A DNA stretch of 64,000 nt from the NCBI RefSeq assembly GCF_016909015.1, contig NZ_JAFBFA010000026.1, positions 12,750-76,749 on the forward strand, read 5' to 3'. The notes beneath the pieces are model-generated. The model was not told the DNA's origin, made no database searches, and saw only the letters and a program-made list of their open reading frames with translations. The position numbers and the translations under genes were made by a program. The DNA is from Gracilibacillus alcaliphilus. GTDB taxonomy: Bacteria > Bacillota > Bacilli > Bacillales > Amphibacillaceae. Numbering within the stretch: position 1 is the stretch's first letter; every line of letters starts with the position of its first letter. Shown here in pieces: positions 38,062 through 45,647 of the stretch.

Positions 38062-38154
38062 AAAAAACCCTTATCCACCGTAAGTGAATAAGGGTTTAAG
38101 AGCATACTCCTAGCATATACTCATCCGATTCCTTTTCAGTCTCACGGGACTGCC
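38062..38154 (-). promoter_or_regulatory. PyrR-dependent attenuator in the pyrR leader
   Basis: The minus-strand leader contains CAGTCCCGTGAGACTG followed by AAAAGG (38131-38154), a close match to the PyrR binding stem-loop. A 10-bp terminator stem AAACCCTTAT / ATAAGGGTTT with a T6 tail follows (38062-38097). It controls entry into the whole pyr operon. Confidence 0.85.
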
Positions 38155-38164
38155 TTTAAAGGTC

Positions 38165-38191
38165 ATTATGATATTGTTTATATTATGTCAA
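38165..38191 (-). promoter_or_regulatory. Promoter of the pyr operon
   Basis: Perfect -35 TTGACA (38186-38191, minus strand) with CATAAT at 38165-38170 (15-bp spacer); a poorer TAATGA gives a 17-bp spacer. It lies just upstream of the PyrR leader and just after the rluD stop. Confidence 0.55.
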
Positions 38192-38206
38192 AAAGCGACA
38201 TTGAAG

Positions 38207-39121
38207 TCAATAGTTTTGGCGGATATTCTCCAACACTTTAACAAATTTGTCAGGCAGTGCAGCTTCAAATTCCATCTGCTCTCCTGTAATAGGATGCAGA
38301 AAGCTTAATCGAAAGGCGTGCAAAGCTTGACCATCTACATCTATCGTCTTACGCTGCCCATACTTTGGATCACCAACTAATGGATAACCGATATATTTCA
38401 TATGGACACGAATTTGGTGGGTTCGTCCTGTCTCTAATTTGCAGCTGATTAATGTGAAATTCCCAGGCAGCCGTTCTTTTACTTCAAAGTGTGTAACGGC
38501 AGGCTTACCTTTCTCGGTCACATCCATCAACTGGCGATTTTTCTCACTGCGTCCAATCGGGGCATCGATCGTCCCGAAGTCATGCGGAATATCACCATGA
38601 ACAATCGCCTGATACTCACGCTTGATTTTCCGATCTTTTAACTGCTCAGCAAGCCGTTCATGGGCTTGATCATGTTTGGCTACCACTAACAATCCACTGG
38701 TATCCTTATCAATCCGGTGGACAATCCCAGGCCGTTTTACTCCATTAATCCCTGACAAGTCTTGACAGTGATATAATAATGCATTTACTAATGTATCCTC
38801 TTGATGCCCTGCAGACGGATGAACGACCATCCCGCTGGTTTTATTGATAACCAAAATGTCTTTATCCTCATAAATAATATCGATGGGGAGATCTCTTGCT
38901 TCTACTTCCAATGGTTCTGGTTCAGGTATCTGCCATTCCACCACATCCCCTAGTTGACTTTTGTAATTGGCTTTCACCGGTTTACCATTGACTGTTACTA
39001 ACTTTTGATCCAGCCAGGTTTTAATTTGGGAACGAGACACATCTTCTGTTATTTCAACCAGCAGCTTGTCAATTCTTACTCCTTGATCCTGTTCTTGAAT
39101 AACATATTTAGACTGGCTCAT
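38207..39121 (-). CDS. rluD: RluD-type 23S rRNA pseudouridine synthase (YlyB)
   Basis: Isomerises uridines in the large subunit rRNA. 304 residues: an N-terminal S4 RNA-binding domain (about 13-75) and the synthase core with catalytic Asp in HRIDKDTSGLLVVAK near 138. The C-terminal GRTHQIRVH and YPLVGDPKYG motifs match RluA/C/D. Exact uridine targets are inferred from family only. The start overlaps the lspA stop by 4 bp. Confidence 0.92.
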   Translation of the reverse strand: MSQSKYVIQEQDQGVRIDKLLVEITEDVSRSQIKTWLDQKLVTVNGKPVKANYKSQLGDVVEWQIPEPEPLEVEARDLPIDIIYEDKDILVINKTSGMVVHPSAGHQEDTLVNALLYHCQDLSGINGVKRPGIVHRIDKDTSGLLVVAKHDQAHERLAEQLKDRKIKREYQAIVHGDIPHDFGTIDAPIGRSEKNRQLMDVTEKGKPAVTHFEVKERLPGNFTLISCKLETGRTHQIRVHMKYIGYPLVGDPKYGQRKTIDVDGQALHAFRLSFLHPITGEQMEFEAALPDKFVKVLENIRQNY

Positions 39122-39591
39122 TTCGTTTGCTCCTTCTTCTTATTTCTTTCCTCCATAAATGTTAAGATAAAAATCAGTATCACACCTACAACAAGTGAGG
39201 AATCGGCTATGTTAAAGATTGGGAAATTATAGTTAAAAATGTAGAAATCAAAGAAGTCAACCACTTCTTGCCTAAAGACACGATCGATAAAGTTGCCAAT
39301 TGTTCCTCCAAGAATGAAGCCAAGCGCTATTCCCAAGAATTTGTTATCTTTTGCATGTTTATAAGCATAATAAAGGATGAAACCAATGACAATCACCGTA
39401 ATAATATAAAAAAATGTCATCTGCCCCTCCAAAATTCCCCAGGCCGCTCCTTGATTGCGATGAGACGTTATGTAAAAGAACGATTCTATCACAGGAATGC
39501 GTTCTCCTAATTCCATATTAACGACGATAGACCACTTCGTTAATTGATCAACGATAATAACAGCTAATGCAATAATGTATACTTTCCACAT
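39118..39591 (-). CDS. lspA: Lipoprotein signal peptidase
   Basis: Membrane aspartyl protease that removes lipoprotein signal peptides after lipidation. 157 residues and four membrane helices. Catalytic Asp residues lie in GGTIGNFIDRV near 99 and VVDFFDF then FNIADSSLVVG near 133. The ATG at 39591 is chosen for its GCGGAGG ribosome binding site; an upstream frame extension has no support. Last recognisable host gene before the prophage; ylyA and ileS, its usual neighbours, must lie beyond it. Confidence 0.96.
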   Translation of the reverse strand: MWKVYIIALAVIIVDQLTKWSIVVNMELGERIPVIESFFYITSHRNQGAAWGILEGQMTFFYIITVIVIGFILYYAYKHAKDNKFLGIALGFILGGTIGNFIDRVFRQEVVDFFDFYIFNYNFPIFNIADSSLVVGVILIFILTFMEERNKKKEQTK

Positions 39592-39624
39592 AATATACCT
39601 CCGCAAGTTAATTCACACCTTCAC

Positions 39625-39653
39625 ATTATAGCAAGTGTGAAAAGTATAGTAAA
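39625..39653 (-). promoter_or_regulatory. Promoter of lspA
   Basis: On the minus strand TTTACT, a 17-bp spacer and TATAAT preceded by TGC (extended -10), about 34 bp before the lspA start. A TTCACAC/GTGTGAA inverted repeat spans the -10. Confidence 0.75.
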
Positions 39654-39745
39654 GAACAAACAATTCATTGACCCTTGTTATATCAATGTTTAAATGCGAT
39701 TCACCTAAAAGCACAAACGCAAGATATTGCATATTAAATAATCAA

Positions 39746-39766
39746 TTTGGGGCTAGTTTGGGGCTA
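39746..39766. repeat. Tandem TTTGGGGCTA repeats at the prophage edge
   Basis: Two exact copies of TTTGGGGCTA (39746-39755 and 39757-39766), 11 bp apart, followed by a weaker AGTTGGGA. Repeats of this style next to prophage ends are often arm-type integrase binding sites; that role is inferred. Confidence 0.5.
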
Positions 39767-39798
39767 AGTTGGGACAAAAAAATACGTGGGTAGATGTC

Positions 39799-39829
39799 AA
39801 ATAGGCAGCGATTAGACTGCCTATTTTTT
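39799..39829 (+). terminator. Plus-strand terminator at the prophage edge
   Basis: AAATAGGCAG and CTGCCTATTT form a 10-bp stem followed on the plus strand by TTTTTTA. No plus-strand gene is visible to its left, so it may be the displaced terminator of an attachment-site gene such as the integrase. Confidence 0.7.
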
Positions 39830-39897
39830 ATGGAAAAGTAGTTACGGTTAAATATACCATGAATAAAACTGATGAGAGGGCAATCTAATTATTTTCA

Positions 39898-39942
39898 TTG
39901 ATTAAATTTAGTTTACAGCGTATAATAAGAACAAACGTTCTT
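39898..39942 (+). promoter_or_regulatory. SOS promoter: sigma-A hexamers with LexA box
   Basis: TTGATT (39898-39903), a 17-bp spacer and a perfect TATAAT (39921-39926) are followed at once by GAACAAACGTTC (39929-39940). This fits the Bacillus LexA consensus GAAC-R-N-R-Y-GTTC exactly and extends to a 16-bp palindrome AAGAACAAACGTTCTT. LexA bound here would block the start site until DNA damage. Confidence 0.85.
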
Positions 39943-39961
39943 GTCGTAAGGGGTGAGTATC

Positions 39962-40348
39962 ATGCAGTATATATCTGATGAAGAATATAAGATAATCAGC
40001 CGATATTTATTTTTGTCATTGGCCATAAAGACGCTGCAAGGCGATTTAATGAAGATTCATAATGAGCAAGTATTTCGTATCAGCGATCCCTACATTCGTT
40101 TGTTAGAATCAGCTATAGAGATGGCGAAGGAAGAACGACAAGTGTTAAAAATAACAATGAGAGATCATGGATTGAAAGTGGAGCGTTCTGGTCAAAGGCG
40201 AGATTTTACAGTATATACTTATTTCGTAAACAATAAAGAAGAAAAGCGCAGTTATTATAATCCTGCGATTAGAAAGAAAGTATTGACGATTATAGAAGAT
40301 TTGTTTGAATCTGTGGATTTAAAAGGAAAAAGGCCTACTGAAGTGTAG
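39962..40348 (+). CDS. YhjD-like conserved hypothetical protein, SOS-controlled
   Basis: 128 residues, no signal peptide or membrane helix. The charged helical pattern (DLMKIHNEQVFRISDPYIRL then a YTYFVNN and YYNPAIRKK segment) resembles the small Bacillus YhjD-type family as I remember it; B. subtilis yhjD belongs to the LexA regulon, which agrees with the LexA box here. The ATG at 39962 follows AAGGGGTGA. Convergent with the next gene, their stops lying in a shared hairpin. Role unknown. Confidence 0.7.
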   Translation: MQYISDEEYKIISRYLFLSLAIKTLQGDLMKIHNEQVFRISDPYIRLLESAIEMAKEERQVLKITMRDHGLKVERSGQRRDFTVYTYFVNNKEEKRSYYNPAIRKKVLTIIEDLFESVDLKGKRPTEV

Positions 40349-40352
40349 GCTT
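40327..40352 (-). terminator. Hairpin terminator shared by convergent gene ends
   Basis: GGCCTAC and GTAGGC arms around TGAAGT contain the stop codons of both neighbouring genes. A T-rich run follows on the minus strand, so it best terminates the minus-strand gene. Confidence 0.65.
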
Positions 40353-40613
40353 AAATCCCAACGGTGGAAAGTCAATGTAGTTTTCTATGTCAAAACCTTC
40401 TACTTGATACTTTCCACTTTTAATACCATGCCACTTGAATAATATGTATTGTTTCAAATCCTCGTGTTCCTCACTCAATTTATGTACGTCATTTTCAAAT
40501 ACAAACCAATTGCGATTCAATTCCTTATCATACGCCTTAATCAAGATAAGTCCGGCTTCCCTATCTATATCTGTTTCAATGCTGAACCTATTTCTGTTTT
40601 TTCGTGATATCAT
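40335..40613 (-). CDS. Hypothetical prophage protein (92 aa)
   Basis: Not recognised. A soluble 92-residue acidic protein, without membrane segment or cysteine motif, of mixed alpha/beta character. It starts ATGATATC after GAGAGGAGGGAATTGAA, a strong ribosome binding site, so it is very likely expressed. Divergent from the ATP-grasp gene and convergent with the SOS gene. Confidence 0.75.
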   Translation of the reverse strand: MISRKNRNRFSIETDIDREAGLILIKAYDKELNRNWFVFENDVHKLSEEHEDLKQYILFKWHGIKSGKYQVEGFDIENYIDFPPLGFKPTLQ

Positions 40614-40775
40614 TTCAATTCCCTCCTCTCTTCATAATATTTGACAAAAAGCATAAAAATCCTTCCATGATTTTATTGACCGACTTTATATTCCAGATAA
40701 ACAATTAAATTTTCAATGGTATTTATCGGAAAAATACGATACAATAAATGTAAACAATTGAAAGGAAGGGTTTTC

Positions 40776-41798
40776 ATGAGAGTAGGTATGTTAAGATTTC
40801 CTGAAAAACCGACATTTCTAGCTAGATCGATTGCATATGTGTGTGGTCATTATGGCATAGATTTCTTCTATTTCACACCAGAAGATGTCGATTTATCTAG
40901 GCAAAAAATTAACGGACAGTTTTTAATTAAAGGCAAGTGGATTCGTAAAGAGACGAGTTATCCGGACGTGATAGACAACGAACCGATGAGAGAACGACAC
41001 CGACACATATACGAATCTTTAGAAGAACAAGGTTTTTTAACCACCAAACGATTGGGATCAAAGAAAAAAGTATTCCGAATGATGGAAAAGAGCGGAAATT
41101 TTAACGACGTGCTAATTCCATATAAATCAATAGAAACAGATAATGACGTTAAATCGGCTGTGGAGTTGTATGGAAAAGTACTGCTAAAACCCTCAGTAAG
41201 TAATCAAGGAAGAAATGTGTATTCGGTAGAAAAGATTAACGAAAATTATCAAATTACAACTGATTCGAACGAAATTATATATAATGAACTAGAATTTTCC
41301 TTAGAATTCAATAAACTAATCACTGATAGATCGTACATATGTCAACCTTATATCGACTCTACAACAAGAGAAGGTCATCCATTTGATGTTAGAATACATA
41401 CCCGAAAAAATGCCGAGGGTAAGTGGTCTACTGTGTGCATTTATCCCAAAATAGGCATAGGAAACGCGATTACTTCAAACATAAACCAAGGTGGCGGAGT
41501 GAGTGAAGTCAACGCTTTTTTAAAGGCTCAATTCGATGATAAATGGGAATCTGTAAAACGAGAATTAAACAGATTAAGCAAAAGCCTTCCTACGAGATTC
41601 CAATCACTTTACAATCGTTCCATTGACGCTCTTGCCTTTGATTTAGGCATTGATAAAATCGGAAAAGTGTGGTTGTTCGAAGTCAATACTTATCCTGGAG
41701 CAAAGTATTTTTTTGCAGAAGACGCCGAAGCAAGAGTTAATTATTATAGATATGTATATAGCCAATCTGTCAAAATGAATGTTCAATATTCGAGATAA
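40776..41798 (+). CDS. YheC/YheD-type ATP-grasp protein (prophage cargo)
   Basis: 340 residues from the ATG at 40776, which follows AAAGGAAGGG. Matches the YheC/YheD ATP-grasp family, in B. subtilis linked to endospore coat-associated proteins. Signs: the opening RVGMLRFPEKPTF, a KVLLKPSVSNQGRNVY ATP-binding strand near 152, the basic DVRIHTRKN segment near 206, and the acidic metal motif VWLFEVNTYPG near 300. Family members are expected to ligate a carboxylate to an amine; substrate unknown. Independently transcribed on the plus strand, as a lysogenic cargo gene would be; it could instead be host DNA if the attachment site lies further right. Confidence 0.82.
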   Translation: MRVGMLRFPEKPTFLARSIAYVCGHYGIDFFYFTPEDVDLSRQKINGQFLIKGKWIRKETSYPDVIDNEPMRERHRHIYESLEEQGFLTTKRLGSKKKVFRMMEKSGNFNDVLIPYKSIETDNDVKSAVELYGKVLLKPSVSNQGRNVYSVEKINENYQITTDSNEIIYNELEFSLEFNKLITDRSYICQPYIDSTTREGHPFDVRIHTRKNAEGKWSTVCIYPKIGIGNAITSNINQGGGVSEVNAFLKAQFDDKWESVKRELNRLSKSLPTRFQSLYNRSIDALAFDLGIDKIGKVWLFEVNTYPGAKYFFAEDAEARVNYYRYVYSQSVKMNVQYSR

Positions 41799-41807
41799 TA
41801 AAAAAAG

Positions 41808-41838
41808 AACCCTCGCAACTTATCTGCGAGGGTTTTCT
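41808..41838. terminator. Bidirectional terminator between ATP-grasp gene and endolysin
   Basis: Perfect 10-bp arms AACCCTCGCA and TGCGAGGGTT, with T on the right and a seven-A run on the left. It serves both convergent transcripts and ends the phage late operon. Confidence 0.9.
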
Positions 41839-41873
41839 ACATATCTATAGACATAAGCTAACATCAATATAAA

Positions 41874-42704
41874 TTAAAACGTACCTGCATTTAATCGCTG
41901 CTGTAACCGTGTAACCATCAACGACGGATTGCTGATCTTACCATCTACAGGTGTGCCAAGGTGCTTTTGTAGTGCTCTAATTGTGGCAGGACCGAGATAG
42001 CCATCTACTTTTGATCCTACTTTGCGTTGCAGGGCTCGTACCATTTGGCTACCGCCATTACCGTATCTCACAGTACTAATTAATGCCTGTGTAACAGCAT
42101 TGCGAGATTGAGCGCTGATAATGCCATCTACTGGCGTGCCTAGCGCTTGCTGTAATGCACGTGTTGTCGCTTTACCCCACAAACCATCCTCAGCGATTTT
42201 AGCCTTGCTAGGCTTGCTTGGTGCCGGTTTGCTACCTCCTACCTTTGATTTTAAGTTAGGTTTCTTACCAGCTTGTAATTGAGATAAAGACAAACCGCCC
42301 GTCATCTGCAGATGCGGATAGTCCTTGAATCCTGACCAATCCCCTCCCCACTCGAATCCTAGTGACTTGGCGATAGTTGCTACACGACGCCAATTTTTAT
42401 TGACATCCCATAAGGCAGTTTTGCCGTTTTTGCTGACTAGGAAATAATCAACTGCTAGACCATAGTTATGCATGGATTGACCTGGTCTTGCGTTGGTGAC
42501 AATATTTCCTGGAGTGGTTCGTCCTTGGTTGAACAGCTTTTGTTGTTCAGCATTAGAACGATAACCGGATGAGATTTGCACTCTAATACCTTCCTTATAA
42601 GCCCTTTTGATCACTTCAATAGCTGTATCTTTTACAACAGCGTGCACTGCTCCCATGTTGCGTACTGACCTATCAATTAAGGTGTTTACTGATACTGTTG
42701 ACAT
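41874..42704 (-). CDS. Phage endolysin, M15 peptidase with peptidoglycan-binding repeats
   Basis: Cuts cross-linking peptides of peptidoglycan at the end of infection. 276 residues from the ATG at 42704 after AAAGGAGGAAC. Peptidase M15 (VanY/CwlK-like, L-Ala-D-Glu type) domain about 1-140: zinc ligands in SMHNYGLAVDYF and YPHLQM, plus ISSGYRSNAEQQKLF. A Lys/Pro/Ser linker follows, then peptidoglycan-binding repeats with DGLWGKATTRALQ, DGYLGPATIRALQ and related units. Last gene of the lysis cassette. Confidence 0.92.
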   Translation of the reverse strand: MSTVSVNTLIDRSVRNMGAVHAVVKDTAIEVIKRAYKEGIRVQISSGYRSNAEQQKLFNQGRTTPGNIVTNARPGQSMHNYGLAVDYFLVSKNGKTALWDVNKNWRRVATIAKSLGFEWGGDWSGFKDYPHLQMTGGLSLSQLQAGKKPNLKSKVGGSKPAPSKPSKAKIAEDGLWGKATTRALQQALGTPVDGIISAQSRNAVTQALISTVRYGNGGSQMVRALQRKVGSKVDGYLGPATIRALQKHLGTPVDGKISNPSLMVTRLQQRLNAGTF

Positions 42705-42754
42705 ATAAGTTCCTCCTTTAAAAATAGAAAAAGCCAACCCGTCTTGGATTGACT

Positions 42755-42982
42755 TTATTTAAGACCTTGCTCTTTTAAATATTCCTCATTGTATCGGGCT
42801 TTCCTCGAAACTGGATTATCCTTCCACCAAGCGTATAGCGTCATTACGATAGTTGCTACAGTAGATACCCCTGTATAGATTTCTTCCTCACTAAAAGGAA
42901 AAGGTTCCCACCCCAAAGTGATTAAAGCTTGATTGGCTAACAATATGATTAATACTACCAATCGTACAATTGCTGGTTGCAT
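42755..42982 (-). CDS. Holin, SPP1/XhlB family
   Basis: 75 residues with two membrane helices (about 5-22 and 36-52) and a charged cytoplasmic tail, the topology of class II holins. VRLVVLIILLANQ, PFSEEEIYTGVSTV and AWWKDNPVSRKA match the XhlB/SPP1 holin pattern. Lies between the XhlA-like gene and the endolysin. Confidence 0.9.
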   Translation of the reverse strand: MQPAIVRLVVLIILLANQALITLGWEPFPFSEEEIYTGVSTVATIVMTLYAWWKDNPVSRKARYNEEYLKEQGLK

Positions 42983-42994
42983 GATATCACCCCC

Positions 42995-43282
42995 TTAAAA
43001 TATATTAGATATCGCAATGCCTACAATACCGGCTACAATAGCTGTAACTAAGGCTGTTATAAACGCACCTGTAATCTTGCGTCTAATCCAATTGGTATCA
43101 TCTTGTATAGCGTTCAGTTTTTCTTGCATTGACTCAATCTGACTGTCTTGCCGTATGTCGTTACGCTGTAAATCTTCAACATCTTTTTTCATAAGATGGT
43201 AATTGCTTTTCAGTTCGCTAACATCTTGTTGCATTCTCTCCTTCCAAGCGTCCATGTCTCCCATCTCCTCATTTTTTGTCAT
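42995..43282 (-). CDS. XhlA-like membrane-associated lysis protein
   Basis: 95 residues: a coiled-coil N-terminal part (about 10-65, heptads with DVEDLQRND) and one C-terminal membrane helix (about 72-92). This is the haemolysin XhlA arrangement of PBSX-like phages, in which XhlA works with the XhlB holin. The ATG at 43282 is preferred because GGGGG lies six bases upstream; an upstream TTG exists. Confidence 0.88.
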   Translation of the reverse strand: MTKNEEMGDMDAWKERMQQDVSELKSNYHLMKKDVEDLQRNDIRQDSQIESMQEKLNAIQDDTNWIRRKITGAFITALVTAIVAGIVGIAISNIF

Positions 43283-43317
43283 ATCCAACCCCCTACATTA
43301 AGTCATAAAAAATAAGC

Positions 43318-43500
43318 CTACTCGGCTTCGTAAACAGGTTTTATGTTCTTAACATCAATCCTGCTATATACAATATCACCAATGGCAATGGCATGTATAT
43401 CATGGTCATTCACTTGTTTAGCTATTTCAACTGCACTATATTCTTCAACTTCTACAATGTCATCATCGCCGCTATGCGTGGTTATATTTAACTTAACCAT
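43318..43500 (-). CDS. Small prophage protein (60 aa)
   Basis: 60-residue acidic protein, mostly beta by pattern, sharing one base (TAATG) with the upstream tail gene. Occupies the slot of XkdX-like small proteins between tail and lysis genes, but lacks a diagnostic motif. Function unknown. Confidence 0.7.
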   Translation of the reverse strand: MVKLNITTHSGDDDIVEVEEYSAVEIAKQVNDHDIHAIAIGDIVYSRIDVKNIKPVYEAE

Positions 43501-45635
43501 TAAAAATTCCCTCCTAATTGGGATTGAATAAATACACGTAATATTAAATCTGCTTCGATTCTTGCCAATCCTGCAGGTAAAATTTCAACTTCATGACGAC
43601 CTCGAGTTATTTTACCACTATTGTCCTTATTCATATAATCCACTAGATCAATTCTATCTCCACTTGTGCTTGTGATAGGTACGATATTACCATCTACTTT
43701 TATAGCTACTGTGTCCGGCATAGTGTCCAACTCAATAATTTCATGTTTGACGTCATGAATATGATCCGGTAATTCTATCTCATGGGTGTGATCTGGAACC
43801 TTAATTTCATGAGTATGGTCTGGTAGATCTATCTCATGGGTGTGATTAGGTAACTCTATCTCATGAGTATGGTCTGGAATTGTCACATCGTGCCTGTGAT
43901 TTGGAATGCTAACATCATGGCTATGGTTTGGTATGCTCACACTGTGCGTATGGTTTGGTGTAGAAAAACTATGGCTGTGTGCAGGAATAGAGACGCTGTG
44001 CGTATGATTTAACAAAGTTGTTGGCACAGTCACTCTATGAAAGTGCCTGCCAGCTGGTGCGGGATCACCGTCTTGATCTAATCCGCTATCAAAGGCAACT
44101 ATTGGATAAGAACTATTTTGGGAACTAGTTTGATTACTACCCCCGCCACTTTGAGTGGAAGTGCTAGTACCCCCACCACTACTTGATGTCGCTGTCGTCC
44201 CGCCACCAGAAGTAGTAGATTGGACGGTTGAACCTCCACTGGATGTAGACTGCACTGTCGCACCACCCGCGCTAGTGGATTTTACAATGGCTCCCCCGCC
44301 GCCTGTAGCTTTAACGATTCCGCCACCATCTTCCGTAGATTGAATGATAGATCCACCATCTTTTGTAGATGTGACAATAGAGCCCCCACCATGTGTAGCC
44401 TGAGAATAAGCACGAAACTTTTTAGTACGGTAAGTTAGTTCTACTGTGTTGATGTTCACAACATCATCGTCAATATAAAATGGGATAATGGCCGGAATCT
44501 CATCATCGCAATTATCCTGGTAAGTGAAATTGAAAATATTCGTTGCACCTTGTGAATATAATTCATTGATCTGCTGGCGCCTTTCCAGATCGGAATTAGT
44601 AGTGGATAAGTCTTCTCGCACATTTCCAATTTCAAGTTGAACATCCCCCGGATCTCCGGCTATATCTTTTTTGGTTTCTTTCATGATTCGCAAATCAACA
44701 TCTGGATAGTCATTCAACTGCAACCTAACCACTTTACCTACTTTAAATTTATCAATGGACAGGCCAGTGATTCTAGACACGTCTGCAGCTGATACTTTCC
44801 ATGTGACCTGTGGCACTTTCCACTTGTCTAACATTGCCTGAGCACTGGCTTTTAAAGATTCGACATCTGTAAAACGTTGATCAACCCAGACCATTTCCCT
44901 GATTTCTTCTCCTGGTTGCCTGTCCTCTAAATAAGGCAAACCATTATTAATAGAAGAAATAGTTAATTGATTAACTCCCTCACCTGCCCCTAAAGGATAT
45001 ATGCGGTTATATTGTGATTGTGGATCCTCTTCTATTTCCAGACCGATTAAGTTATAACCTTCCTTGATACGACAGACAGGAGTATCATCAGGTCTAATTA
45101 AAGATAGCGTCCAAGGATAAGACTGCGTATTGTATTCCCAGATATAGGCCTCATTAAAAGGCCTTGGTACGCTGAAAATGGAAGATAAAAGATTCTCATT
45201 TTCCCAACTGTAATGGAAATAGCGTGTAAAATCTATAGTGCCCATTCGCCAGTGCTTATGGATTTGCTGGTTGATTAGATAGTCCAGCACATAATAGGTT
45301 GTGTAATTACTTAATTGATGGTATTTAAAAAGCGACTTATCTAATAAAGTCGCTAAAACATGTTCGCATTGGAATTGTGCTTCTTGCGTAGAATCATTTT
45401 TTATAGTCAGCTTTGGTATAATGCGAAATAGACCTATATATTCGCCTCCATCAGTGATCTCCACGTACTTCAAAAGTTCCACTTTATCCAATTTGGGATC
45501 ATTTAAGGGTAAAGAAAAAGAAGCCTGCCAGATGGCGTTGACTTCTTTTTCATAACCGATATTATATGCATTTTCCAGTATGGCTGTTGTTTGTCGGTTT
45601 AGGTTTAGTGTTTTTATAATAGTAATCACATCCAA
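43500..45635 (-). CDS. Tal-like tail protein with Gly/Ser/Thr and His-x-His repeats
   Basis: 711 residues. The N-terminal ~370 match phage minor structural / prophage endopeptidase tail proteins, which form the tail tip below the tape measure and Dit. Residues ~411-508 are a low-complexity stretch of about ten GGGxxVxST units. Residues ~540-632 hold ten 9-residue repeats of the form (N/D)H-x-H-(S/D/E)-(V/I)-x-(I/L/V)-P, giving regularly spaced His-x-His pairs; a globular C-terminal domain follows. Trimeric, metal-stapled needle is the likely form of the His segment. Starts TTG at 45635 or GTG at 45629, with no clear ribosome binding site. Confidence 0.85.
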   Translation of the reverse strand: MDVITIIKTLNLNRQTTAILENAYNIGYEKEVNAIWQASFSLPLNDPKLDKVELLKYVEITDGGEYIGLFRIIPKLTIKNDSTQEAQFQCEHVLATLLDKSLFKYHQLSNYTTYYVLDYLINQQIHKHWRMGTIDFTRYFHYSWENENLLSSIFSVPRPFNEAYIWEYNTQSYPWTLSLIRPDDTPVCRIKEGYNLIGLEIEEDPQSQYNRIYPLGAGEGVNQLTISSINNGLPYLEDRQPGEEIREMVWVDQRFTDVESLKASAQAMLDKWKVPQVTWKVSAADVSRITGLSIDKFKVGKVVRLQLNDYPDVDLRIMKETKKDIAGDPGDVQLEIGNVREDLSTTNSDLERRQQINELYSQGATNIFNFTYQDNCDDEIPAIIPFYIDDDVVNINTVELTYRTKKFRAYSQATHGGGSIVTSTKDGGSIIQSTEDGGGIVKATGGGGAIVKSTSAGGATVQSTSSGGSTVQSTTSGGGTTATSSSGGGTSTSTQSGGGSNQTSSQNSSYPIVAFDSGLDQDGDPAPAGRHFHRVTVPTTLLNHTHSVSIPAHSHSFSTPNHTHSVSIPNHSHDVSIPNHRHDVTIPDHTHEIELPNHTHEIDLPDHTHEIKVPDHTHEIELPDHIHDVKHEIIELDTMPDTVAIKVDGNIVPITSTSGDRIDLVDYMNKDNSGKITRGRHEVEILPAGLARIEADLILRVFIQSQLGGNF

Positions 45636-45647
45636 TTGTAAACATTT

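Noticed and set aside
44155..44343. Plus-strand Pro/Val-rich frame opposite the tail repeat tract
   Set aside because: Artefact of the complementary repeat sequence; no start signals.
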